Positions 1 to 6,777 of a stretch of 10,177 nucleotides of DNA are shown here, piece by piece. Within the stretch, counting starts at the first letter, position 1, and each line of letters starts with the position of its first letter. The translations under genes and the position numbers were made by a program. The stretch spans positions 1-10,177 of the forward strand of contig DWVE01000004.1 of NCBI GenBank assembly GCA_019120375.1. Reading direction: 5' to 3'. The DNA comes from Allofournierella_A excrementavium. GTDB lineage: Bacteria > Bacillota > Clostridia > Oscillospirales > Ruminococcaceae. The notes beneath the pieces were generated by a model. That model was not told where the DNA came from. It worked only from the letters and a program-made list of their open reading frames with translations, and did not search any database.

Positions 1-10
1 TTTGAATGAC

Positions 11-79
11 CTCCCTTTGCTTGCTTGTGCAGTTGGCAGACCGCACTCCCAGTATAGCAAAGGGAGTTTTTCTTTTTCC
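11..79 (+). terminator. Long-loop stem with T-tract, candidate plus-strand terminator
   Basis: Arms CTCCCTTTGCT (11-21) and AGCAAAGGGAG (56-66) are perfectly complementary over 11 bp. They are followed on the plus strand by TTTTTCTTTTT (67-77). A short inner pairing, GTGC (27-30) with GCAC (43-46), is possible inside the 34-base loop. The T-tract marks it as an end signal for plus-strand transcription, probably of a gene lying left of the window and converging on the sugar operon. The long loop is unusual for a simple intrinsic terminator, so a structured RNA 3' end or the end of a transposon are alternatives. Confidence 0.45.
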
Positions 80-103
80 ATTATCGACATTAGTCTTCTT
101 TTG

Positions 104-128
104 AACCACTCGCCTAGCGAGTGGTTTT
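104..128 (+). terminator. Compact perfect hairpin with TTTT tail
   Basis: Arms AACCACTCGC (104-113) and GCGAGTGGTT (117-126) pair perfectly over 10 bp around a three-base CTA loop and run into TTTT on the plus strand. It looks like a short intrinsic terminator for plus-strand transcription. It could also be a subterminal palindrome of an insertion element or a dispersed palindromic repeat, since it lies only 38 bases after another stem. A genome-wide copy count would tell these apart. Confidence 0.5.
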
Positions 129-139
129 CGATATACAAT

Positions 140-176
140 AAAGCAGCACCGACCGCGGGAGGGCCGGTGCTGCTTT
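140..176 (-). terminator. Terminator of the sugar operon
   Basis: Arms AAAGCAGCACCG (140-151) and CGGTGCTGCTTT (165-176) are perfectly complementary over 12 bp. Two further pairs are possible after one mismatch, leaving a loop of about seven bases. The stem begins 7 bases after the stop codon of the GH13 gene. Because the stem ends in AAA/TTT on both sides it can act in either direction. The minus-strand tail (TTTATTGT) is only moderately T-rich and the plus-strand side reads TTTCGTGTTTTT. Its position makes it the natural end of the six-gene minus-strand run. Confidence 0.8.
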
Positions 177-183
177 CGTGTTT

Positions 184-1881
184 TTACAGTGATTGCCCGG
201 TTTGCTGCAGATAGACCGCGCACTCCCAGGGGCGCAGGGCCTCCTCCGCCGGGCCGCCGGCGTAGTTGGCCAGTGCCGGCGGGTGTTCCGTGCGCCCGCG
301 CAGCAGCGGGCAGGGGGCGGTTTCGCCGCTGAAATTGCAGAGCACCAGGGCCTGTTCCCCGTTCAGGGTGCGGGTGTAGGCGTAGACCTGCTGGCTGTTT
401 GGCAGCTGCAGGGCGTAATGGCCGTAGAGCAGGGCCATGCTGCTCTTGCGCAGGGCCAGCAGCTTGCGGTAATAGTGGTAAACGGAGTCCGGATCGGCCA
501 GCTGGGCCTCGGCGTTCAGAAAGGGGTAGTCCGGGTGCAGCGGGATCCAGGGGGCGCCTGTGGTGAACCCGCCCTGGGGCGCGGCGCTCCAGGGCATGGG
601 GGCGCGGGCGTGCTCCCGGCTGATGTAGTTCACCGTTTCCATCACGTCCGCAAGGCGGGCGCCGTGGGCCAGCCGGTCGGCGCAGTTGCCCCGGGTCTGC
701 ACATCGTCGATCTCTTCCAGGCAGGTGAAGCGACGGTTCACCAGACCCAGCTCTTCCCCCTGGTAGATGTAGGGTGTGCCCTGCATCAAAAACAGGCAGG
801 TGGCCAGCATCTTGGCGGAACGGACGCGGTTTTCCTCGCTGCCGGCGTCCCCGAACCGGGAGACGCTGCGGGGCTGGTCGTGGTTTTCCCAAAAAAGGGC
901 GTTCCAGGCCTTGCCTTCCAGCTCCGTCTGCCAGCGGGTCATTACATCTTTGATGTCCGCCAGCTTCCAGCAGCGGCGGGCGCTCCACTTGTCCCGCTCG
1001 CCCCCGTCCACGTCCATCAGGTCGAACTGGAAGGCCATCTTCAGCTCTTCGGTCTCAAACCCGGCGTATCGGCAGGCCAGTTCCGGGGTGTTCCCGGCGT
1101 TTTCGCCCACGGTCAGGCAGTCGTAGCGGCTCAGCACCCGCCGGTTCATCTCCCGCAGGTATTCATGCACCCGGGGCCCGTTGGCACACTGGGGCGACGG
1201 GTCCCCGTAAAGGCCGTCCGGCCGCAGAGGCCCGTCGGCAAAGCCACCCTTGGAGATAAGGCTGATCACGTCCATCCGGAACCCGTCGATGCCCTTTTGA
1301 AACCAGAAGTCCATCATCTCGAAGACCGCGTCCCGCACCGCCGGGTTTTCCCAGTTCAGGTCCGGCTGCTGGGGCGCGAAGAGATGCAGGTAATACTGGC
1401 CGGTAGCCTCGTCCTGCGTCCAGGCGGAACCGCCGAAATTGGCCCCCCAGTTGTTTGGCGGACCGCCATTCACGCCGTCCCGCCAGATGTACCAGTCCCG
1501 CCGGGGACTCTGGCGGCTTTGGCGGCTCTCGATGAACCAGGGGTGCCGGTCGGAAGTGTGGTTCACCACCAGGTCCATCACCAGACGCATCCCCCGGCGA
1601 TGTACTTCTTCCAGCAGGCGGTCAAAATCCTCCATGGTGCCGAAAACCGGGTCGATGGCCCGGTAGTCGCTGATGTCGTAGCCGTTGTCCACCCCGGGGG
1701 AGCAGTAGACCGGGTTGAGCCAGAGGACATCCACCCCCAGCTGCTGGAGATAGTCCAGCTTTTGCAGGATCCCCGGCAGGTCCCCTACCCCGTCGCCGTT
1801 TGAATCGCAGAAGCTGCGGGGATAGATCTGATAGACGGCCGCCTCCTTCCACCAGGCGCGGGCAGGCTGTTCCAGTTTCAA
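184..1881 (-). CDS. GH13 alpha-glucosidase, oligo-1,6-glucosidase type
   Basis: A cytoplasmic retaining glycoside hydrolase of 565 residues, the usual length for oligo-1,6-glucosidases and related GH13 exo-enzymes. It has no signal peptide. The (beta/alpha)8 barrel motifs appear in order: YQIYPRSF (18-25), DLVVNH (103-108), GFRMDVI with nucleophile D204, TVGE with acid/base E260, and ENHD with D335. The residue after the nucleophile is Val205. In characterised family members Val here goes with alpha-1,6 specificity and Thr with alpha-1,4, so isomaltose-type or trehalose-6-phosphate-type substrates are favoured over maltose. The start is a TTG at 1881, seven bases after an AAGGGGGG ribosome binding site and 15 bases past the pgmB stop, with no better ATG in a sensible position. 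As last gene of the operon it probably handles oligosaccharides or linkages the phosphorylase cannot split. Family is certain; exact substrate is inferred. Confidence 0.93.
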   Translation of the reverse strand: MKLEQPARAWWKEAAVYQIYPRSFCDSNGDGVGDLPGILQKLDYLQQLGVDVLWLNPVYCSPGVDNGYDISDYRAIDPVFGTMEDFDRLLEEVHRRGMRLVMDLVVNHTSDRHPWFIESRQSRQSPRRDWYIWRDGVNGGPPNNWGANFGGSAWTQDEATGQYYLHLFAPQQPDLNWENPAVRDAVFEMMDFWFQKGIDGFRMDVISLISKGGFADGPLRPDGLYGDPSPQCANGPRVHEYLREMNRRVLSRYDCLTVGENAGNTPELACRYAGFETEELKMAFQFDLMDVDGGERDKWSARRCWKLADIKDVMTRWQTELEGKAWNALFWENHDQPRSVSRFGDAGSEENRVRSAKMLATCLFLMQGTPYIYQGEELGLVNRRFTCLEEIDDVQTRGNCADRLAHGARLADVMETVNYISREHARAPMPWSAAPQGGFTTGAPWIPLHPDYPFLNAEAQLADPDSVYHYYRKLLALRKSSMALLYGHYALQLPNSQQVYAYTRTLNGEQALVLCNFSGETAPCPLLRGRTEHPPALANYAGGPAEEALRPWECAVYLQQTGQSL

Positions 1882-1896
1882 ACCGCCGCCCCCCTT

Positions 1897-2538
1897 TCAG
1901 CCCCGCAGGACCGCGGGCAGGGCGGTCACGTCCTCCAGCCGGTAAGCGGGGGCAAAGGGCCAGTCGGCCCCGCCCACGCCGGCGCAGTCCATGCCGGCGG
2001 CCCGGGCGGCTTGCAGCCCGGCGGGGGCGTCCTCCACCACCAGGCAGACCGCCGGGGGCAGGCCCAGCATCTCCGCGGCTTTTAAAAACACCTCCGGGTG
2101 CGGCTTGGACCGGGCGATTTGGGTGCCGTCGCAGACGGCGTCGAAGTATTGCCCGGCCTCCAGCCGCTCCAGGATGAACCGGGCGTTTTTGCTGGAGGAC
2201 CCCACCGCCAGCTTCAGCCCGGCGGCTCGCAGGCTCTCGAGAGCTTCGCGCACCCCGTTGGGCATATCGGCGGGGGTCATCTGCCGGAGCAGCCGGCGGT
2301 AGCGCTCGTTTTTCTCCTCGGCCATCCGCTCCTTTTCCTCGGGGGTGAAGGTGAGGGGGCTGGCCTCCAGGATGATCTCCAGGCTCTCCATGCGGCTGAC
2401 CCCCCGCAGGCGTTGGTTGACGGCCTCGTCGAAGGGGGCCTTTGCCTCGCGGGCGGTCTGCTGCCAGGCCTGGAAGTGAAAGCGGTCGGTGGAACAGAGC
2501 ACACCGTCCAGGTCAAAAATAATGCCTTGGTATTTCAT
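1897..2538 (-). CDS. pgmB: Beta-phosphoglucomutase
   Basis: Converts beta-glucose 1-phosphate to glucose 6-phosphate in the cytoplasm, feeding the phosphorylase product into glycolysis. The protein is 213 residues, close to the 221 of the Lactococcus lactis enzyme. It has the HAD motifs: FDLDGV with nucleophile D9 and acid/base D11, SSS at 114-116, K145 in SKPHPEVF, and E169/D170 in VVEDAPAG for magnesium binding. The cap-domain signature LRGVSRMESL (44-53, R49) and H21 are the beta-PGM-specific residues that separate it from generic HAD phosphatases. The start is an ATG that overlaps the phosphorylase stop in an ATGA arrangement, after AGGAGG, so the two are translationally coupled. A longer in-frame reading extends upstream to 2772 but lies inside the phosphorylase gene and lacks homology. 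Confidence 0.95.
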   Translation of the reverse strand: MKYQGIIFDLDGVLCSTDRFHFQAWQQTAREAKAPFDEAVNQRLRGVSRMESLEIILEASPLTFTPEEKERMAEEKNERYRRLLRQMTPADMPNGVREALESLRAAGLKLAVGSSSKNARFILERLEAGQYFDAVCDGTQIARSKPHPEVFLKAAEMLGLPPAVCLVVEDAPAGLQAARAAGMDCAGVGGADWPFAPAYRLEDVTALPAVLRG

Positions 2539-4862
2539 GCGTCCTCCTCTGCGGGGGCCGGGGTGACCGGCACGCCGTCCGCCAGAATGGTAATGGCGCT
2601 GCCGCCCAGCCGCCTCACCTGAATGCCCTCTTCGTGGCTCAGCCGCACCGCCAGACGGGCGCCGCGCCACTCCAGACTGAATTCCAGGCTCTTCCAGCTT
2701 GCCGGCAGGTGATTTTCCAGCACCAGCTGCTCGCCCGCCCAGCGCAGACCGGCAAACCCGCACACCGCGCACTGCCAGACATTGCCCATGGAGGCGCTGT
2801 GGATGCCCTCGTCGGAGGAGGAGGGGTTCGGCCCCAGATCGATGGCCGCGGCGTGCCGGTAAAGGTCCAGCGCCATCTCGTCCAACCCCATCCAGGCGGC
2901 CAGAACGCAGTGCTGGCCATGGCTCAGGGAGGAGTCGTGCAGGGTGCGGGATTCGTAGAACAAAAAGTTTTTGCGGCGGGTCTCGGGGTCGAACAGGTCG
3001 GGCATCACCCGCAGCAGCATCACAAGGTCGGCCTGCTTGGAGACCATCAGCTTGTTCATCTGGGCGGGGCTGTAGTCCTCGTAGATGGAGGACACCCCGG
3101 CCTGGGACTTGTAGCGGGAAAGGTCCACCTGTTCCAGCTGCAGATACTGGTCGTTCTGGGGCACGAGCCCGTCTTCGGGGCGGGGGGCGGGCAGATACAT
3201 CTTCTGCCGCTTCCCGTCAAAATCGGCGGCCAAAGCTGTCAGATCATGCCGGGCGCTGAGAGCGGCCCAGGCGGCGGGCCAGTCCCGGCGCATCCGGCCG
3301 ATCACCAGGCTGGCCACCCGCAGGTTTTCGGCGGCCAGATAGTTGGTGAAGGCGTTGTTGTCCACATGCTCCTTGTATTCGTCCGGCCCGATCACGTTGC
3401 AGATCTCAAAGCGGCCGGCATCCCGCTTCCACTCCAGCCGGCTGGCCCAGAAGCAGGCCGTATTGACCAGCAGGTCACAGCCGAATTTTTCCATGAAATC
3501 GTCGTCGCCGGTGGCAAGGTAATACAGCCAGACGGCCCAGGCCACGTCGGCGGTGATGTGGTGCTCCAGCATGCCGGTGAGGATGGGGATGCCCTGGCCG
3601 GTGACCACGTCCGCTGCGCCGAACAGAGGGGTGACCTCTCCGTCGGTGAGCCATGCGCTCTCCCAGGGGAACATGGCGCCCTGCCAGTCGTTCTCCCGGG
3701 CTTTTTTGAAGGCGCCGGGCAGGCTGCGCCAGCGGTATTCCAGCAGGGTGCGGGCCGCGGGCGGGTCGGTGAGCAGGTAGTGGGGCAGAAGGAACATCTC
3801 GGTGTCCCAGAAGGAGTGCCCTTTGTAGCCCTCGCCGGTCATGCCCTTGGCGCCGATTCCCACCCGGGGATCGTCCCGCTTGACCATGATGTTCAGGTGG
3901 TACAGCGCGAAGCGCAGGCCCAGCTGGTCCATCGGGTCGGGACTGTCCACCCGGACGTCGTTTTTGCTCCAATAGTCCGTCCAGCGGGCGGCGGACTCCT
4001 CCAGCAGCTCCTCGTAACAGCGGGCCCGGGCCTGCCGCAGGACGCTCAGCCCTTCGGCAAGGACCAGCTGCTCGTCCTCCACCCCGTTCATCCGGCCAAA
4101 GGCGGCAAAGGTAAGGTCCCGGCCGGTGCAGTAACAGGCCAGCTTGTCCATGCGCAGGGTGGCGCCGGCCTCCAGACGGAAGGCAAAGCGCTGCACGAAG
4201 CGCCGGCGCTCCATCACCGGCAGGCTGTGGGCCGGCGACGCGGAAAAACGGTGGGTGCAGTGTACGGTCACCGGGATATTCGACTGGCAGGTGCGGCAGG
4301 CCAGCTGCAGAATGGAGCCGTCCACCAGGCGTTTTTCACCCTCGGTGCAGTGCTGGGAACCGGTGTTGGTCACCCGGCTGTCGATGCCGCTTTCCAGCAC
4401 AAGGTCCGCCGGGCCGTCCAGGGCGGTGATCTCGGCGCAGAAAGCGGCCAGATGCTCCCGGGCCAGCGAGACGAACCGCCGCAGGCGCAGCGCCAGACGC
4501 GCCCCCGCCGGGCTGGTCCACACAAGGGTGCGCTCGGTCTCGCCGGTGCGCAGGTCCAGCTTGCGGCAGTAGTTTTCCGTCGTTCCGGTCTCCATGGAGA
4601 ACCGCTCTCCGTTCACCGTCAGCCGCAGCTCGGTCACGTCGGGCAGGTTGGGCAGTTCGGTCACCTCATCCGGCAGGGCCTTGTTGAAGGTGCCGGTGAT
4701 GAAGGCGCCCCGGCGCTGGCCCACATAGTTTTCTTCCAGTGCGTTTCGCAGGTTCATATAGCCGTTGCCCTGGGCAAAGATGGACTCGCATTTGGCAATG
4801 TGGCCGGCGTTGAAGGCGTCCTCCGCCACCACCCAGCCCAGGGGCTGCGCGTCGTATTTCAT
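2535..4862 (-). CDS. GH65 inverting disaccharide phosphorylase
   Basis: A 775-residue GH65 enzyme, full length for kojibiose, maltose, nigerose and related phosphorylases. It should split an alpha-glucoside with inorganic phosphate into beta-glucose 1-phosphate and an acceptor, in the cytoplasm. Visible features are the N-terminal beta-sandwich with GNGYMNLRN (32-40), then the (alpha/alpha)6 barrel with FWDTE (351-355), FPWES (398-402), the catalytic acid E495 in IGPDEYKEHVDNNAFTN, KQAD (609-612), and the phosphate-binding LHDSSLS (641-647). The GPDEY acid plus the HxSS phosphate site argue for a phosphorylase rather than a GH65 hydrolase. The following pgmB supports a beta-glucose 1-phosphate product. 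The start is ATG after a GAGAGGAGGT site; the longer reading to 5018 overlaps the permease gene and is rejected. The start lies 55 bases after the permease stop. A 5-bp stem (4874-4878 with 4884-4888) covers part of the ribosome binding site. The motifs do not fix the linkage; kojibiose-type is a reasonable guess only. Confidence 0.93.
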   Translation of the reverse strand: MKYDAQPLGWVVAEDAFNAGHIAKCESIFAQGNGYMNLRNALEENYVGQRRGAFITGTFNKALPDEVTELPNLPDVTELRLTVNGERFSMETGTTENYCRKLDLRTGETERTLVWTSPAGARLALRLRRFVSLAREHLAAFCAEITALDGPADLVLESGIDSRVTNTGSQHCTEGEKRLVDGSILQLACRTCQSNIPVTVHCTHRFSASPAHSLPVMERRRFVQRFAFRLEAGATLRMDKLACYCTGRDLTFAAFGRMNGVEDEQLVLAEGLSVLRQARARCYEELLEESAARWTDYWSKNDVRVDSPDPMDQLGLRFALYHLNIMVKRDDPRVGIGAKGMTGEGYKGHSFWDTEMFLLPHYLLTDPPAARTLLEYRWRSLPGAFKKARENDWQGAMFPWESAWLTDGEVTPLFGAADVVTGQGIPILTGMLEHHITADVAWAVWLYYLATGDDDFMEKFGCDLLVNTACFWASRLEWKRDAGRFEICNVIGPDEYKEHVDNNAFTNYLAAENLRVASLVIGRMRRDWPAAWAALSARHDLTALAADFDGKRQKMYLPAPRPEDGLVPQNDQYLQLEQVDLSRYKSQAGVSSIYEDYSPAQMNKLMVSKQADLVMLLRVMPDLFDPETRRKNFLFYESRTLHDSSLSHGQHCVLAAWMGLDEMALDLYRHAAAIDLGPNPSSSDEGIHSASMGNVWQCAVCGFAGLRWAGEQLVLENHLPASWKSLEFSLEWRGARLAVRLSHEEGIQVRRLGGSAITILADGVPVTPAPAEEDA

Positions 4863-4917
4863 TGGTTGTACCTCCTCTCGGTCAGAGGGCTCATGCGGTC
4901 GTTTCGGCACGGGGCGT

Positions 4918-5751
4918 TCACCCCTTGATGCCGGTGGCCGCCACGCTGGCCTGCACCTGCTCCTGGGCGAACACATACAGCAGGATGCCCGGCAGGATGA
5001 CGATGGTGAGGGCGGCAAAGAGGTTGGTGTAGTTATAGGAGAATTCGCTGGTGAAGAAGGAAAGGGCGATGGGCAGCGTGCGCTGGGAATCGGAATGGGT
5101 CAGCAGCGAGGCGAAGTAATATTCGTTCCAGTTGCCCAGGAACATCAGGATGCCGGCGGTGGCCAGCGCGCTTTTTGCCAGAGGCAGGTTGATGGACCAG
5201 AAGGTGCGCATGAAGCCGGCGCCGTCGATGATGGCGGCCTCGTCCAGGCTTTTGGGGATGGCCATGAAGCCGGCCTTCAGCACAAAGATGGACATGGCCA
5301 TGCCGGCGGAGAGATACACCAGCGTCACGCCCCATATGCTGTCGAACAGGCCCAGGTCGCTGACCAGAGAGAAGATGGGCTGGGATTTGCTGTGTCCCGG
5401 CACCAGCAGGGTGATGGTGAACAGGATGAACAGCAGCTTGCGGCCCGGGAACTCGAATTTGGCGATGACGTAGGCGCCCATGGCGTAGAACAGCAGCGAC
5501 ACCAGGGTGGACACCCCCGCCGCCAGCAGCGAGTTGAGGAAGTAGACCGGGAAGTTGTAGGTCTCAAAGAGGTGGACAAAAACGTCCAGCGAGAAGGAAG
5601 TGGGCAGCGCCAGGGGCGAGGTGAGGATCTCTCCGTTGGTCTTGAAGGCGGACATCACCACCCACAGAATGGGAAAGACCGACAGCAGGATGACCACCAG
5701 TTCCACAAGATACATAAACGCCTGGCAGGCGGCTTTTTTCACAGTGCTCAT
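4918..5751 (-). CDS. CUT1 ABC sugar permease, MalG-like
   Basis: Inner-membrane subunit of an ABC importer, 277 residues. Hydrophobic segments lie near residues 14-34, 71-95, 106-118, 140-160, 196-212 and 244-263, giving the six-helix MalG pattern. The cytoplasmic EAA loop, which contacts the ATPase, reads DEAAIIDGAG (170-179) and ends in INLPL (187-191). The C-terminus AATGIKG resembles the usual end of MalG-type permeases. I place the start at the ATG of MSTVKK (5751). The GTG nine bases upstream sits inside GAGGTG, which is itself the ribosome binding site six bases from this ATG. The gap to the upstream permease stop is only 10 bases, so the two subunits are made together as a heterodimer. 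Confidence 0.92.
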   Translation of the reverse strand: MSTVKKAACQAFMYLVELVVILLSVFPILWVVMSAFKTNGEILTSPLALPTSFSLDVFVHLFETYNFPVYFLNSLLAAGVSTLVSLLFYAMGAYVIAKFEFPGRKLLFILFTITLLVPGHSKSQPIFSLVSDLGLFDSIWGVTLVYLSAGMAMSIFVLKAGFMAIPKSLDEAAIIDGAGFMRTFWSINLPLAKSALATAGILMFLGNWNEYYFASLLTHSDSQRTLPIALSFFTSEFSYNYTNLFAALTIVILPGILLYVFAQEQVQASVAATGIKG

Positions 5752-5761
5752 GTGCGTCACC

Positions 5762-6673
5762 TCAATAGTCGGTCTCGTCCATGCGGAAGAGACGGTTCAC
5801 CAGCCACAGGATCACCAGGCCGAACAGGAACATCAGCACACCCACCGCGTTGGCGTAGCCGTAGCGGTAATCGGTGATGGCGTTGACCAGCAGGATCGGC
5901 AGGCTCACCGTCTCGTAATCGGGGCCGCCGGCGGTGGTGAGGGCGATCTGTTCGTACATGGCGATGCGGGAGGTCAGCGAGCAGATGATGCTGGTGCCGA
6001 TGGCCGTGCGGCACAGCGGCAGATGGACGTAGCGGATGAGCTGCCAGCCGGTGGCCCCGTCGATGCGGGCGGCTTCGGTAAGCTCCTGGGGAATGTTGAG
6101 CAGGTCGCCCAGCACGATCAGCGTCACGATGACGGCGTAGAACAGCCAGGTGAAGGTGACCGACCAGAAGGCCCAGGGCGAAACATAGAACCAGTCCACG
6201 CTGAAGTCCGGGTTCACCAGCCGGATGAGACTGTTCAGGACGCCGATGTCGTCGTTGAAGATGAAGCGGTAGATCATGGCCCAGGCGGCGGCGCTGATCA
6301 CATTGGGGATCATGAACACCGCGCGGGTCACCTTCCAGCCGCGGGGGCGGTGGAACAGCACGAAGGCCACCAGCGTGCCGAAGCCCACATGCAGCGTCAT
6401 GGCGATGACGCACCACCAGAACAGGTTTTTCAGGCTGGTGAGGAAGGAGTGGCTGTTGAAGAGGTTGATGTAGTTGCGTATGCCGTTGAAGCGGGGGGCG
6501 TTGAAGCCGTCCCACTGGGTGAAGGAGGTGACGAACACCTCAACGATGGGCACCACATAAAACATGGCAAAGATAATGACAGTGGGCAGCAAAAACAGGT
6601 AGATCCACTTGTAGTTGGTCCGCTGCAGCCGGCTGGCTCGTGCGCGCGCCGGCTTTTTCCGTCCGGGTCTCAA
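5762..6673 (-). CDS. CUT1 ABC sugar permease, MalF-like
   Basis: First inner-membrane subunit of the importer. From the TTG at 6673 it is 303 residues: a basic N-terminus (MRPGRKKPARARASR), then hydrophobic segments near residues 22-48, 84-107, 117-138, 168-190, 221-233 and 277-293. The EAA loop is EAARIDGATGWQLIRYVHLP (200-219). TTG is preferred over the ATG at 6733 for two reasons. A strong AAAGGAGG lies about 10 bases before the TTG, and the ATG lies inside a large GC-rich hairpin and would add 20 residues (PAFAGRRAAAA...) that look encoded by that hairpin rather than by protein-level selection. The gap to the binding-protein stop is 104 bases. The pair would need an ATPase from elsewhere, as none is encoded here. 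Confidence 0.9.
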   Translation of the reverse strand: MRPGRKKPARARASRLQRTNYKWIYLFLLPTVIIFAMFYVVPIVEVFVTSFTQWDGFNAPRFNGIRNYINLFNSHSFLTSLKNLFWWCVIAMTLHVGFGTLVAFVLFHRPRGWKVTRAVFMIPNVISAAAWAMIYRFIFNDDIGVLNSLIRLVNPDFSVDWFYVSPWAFWSVTFTWLFYAVIVTLIVLGDLLNIPQELTEAARIDGATGWQLIRYVHLPLCRTAIGTSIICSLTSRIAMYEQIALTTAGGPDYETVSLPILLVNAITDYRYGYANAVGVLMFLFGLVILWLVNRLFRMDETDY

Positions 6674-6704
6674 AGTGCGGGTCCCTCCTTTCACAAAAGC
6701 AGCG

Positions 6705-6745
6705 GCGGCGCGCCGCCCGGCAAAGGCCGGCATGCGGCGCGCCGC
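6705..6745 (-). other. Strong intercistronic hairpin between binding-protein and permease genes
   Basis: Two identical copies of GCGGCGCGCCGC (6705-6716 and 6734-6745) flank an inner stem CCGGC (6717-6721) and GCCGG (6726-6730) with a four-base loop. The 12-mer is its own reverse complement, so the copies pair over 12 bp, with a three-base bulge before the inner 5 bp. On the minus-strand transcript the stem is followed by TGCTTTTG, a weak T-tract. Such elements after binding-protein genes are known to protect the upstream mRNA and partly terminate, giving more binding protein than permease. That role is inferred here. Confidence 0.8.
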
Positions 6746-6777
6746 GCAAAAAGACGTTGAATCGTGGGCCCGCGCGG

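Noticed and set aside
2..214. Plus-strand open frame of 70 codons at the left edge
   Set aside because: It runs through three hairpins and a T-tract, has no ribosome binding site visible and no recognisable family.
193..1803. Long plus-strand open frame (536 codons) opposite the GH13 gene
   Set aside because: Its translation is rich in Gly, Val, Ala, Gln and His with no domain motifs, as expected from the antisense of a high-GC gene. The minus strand encodes clear GH13 catalytic motifs.
2539..2772. Upstream extension of beta-phosphoglucomutase
   Set aside because: It lies inside the phosphorylase gene. The HAD motif begins at residue 8 of the shorter form, as in characterised enzymes.
2634..4928. 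Plus-strand open frame of 764 codons opposite the GH65 gene
   Set aside because: Same low-complexity antisense composition. The GH65 reading on the other strand has all family motifs at full length.
4863..5018. Upstream extension of the GH65 protein
   Set aside because: The 52 extra residues overlap the permease gene, are Pro/Ser/Arg-rich, and have no ribosome binding site, whereas the ATG at 4862 follows a strong one.
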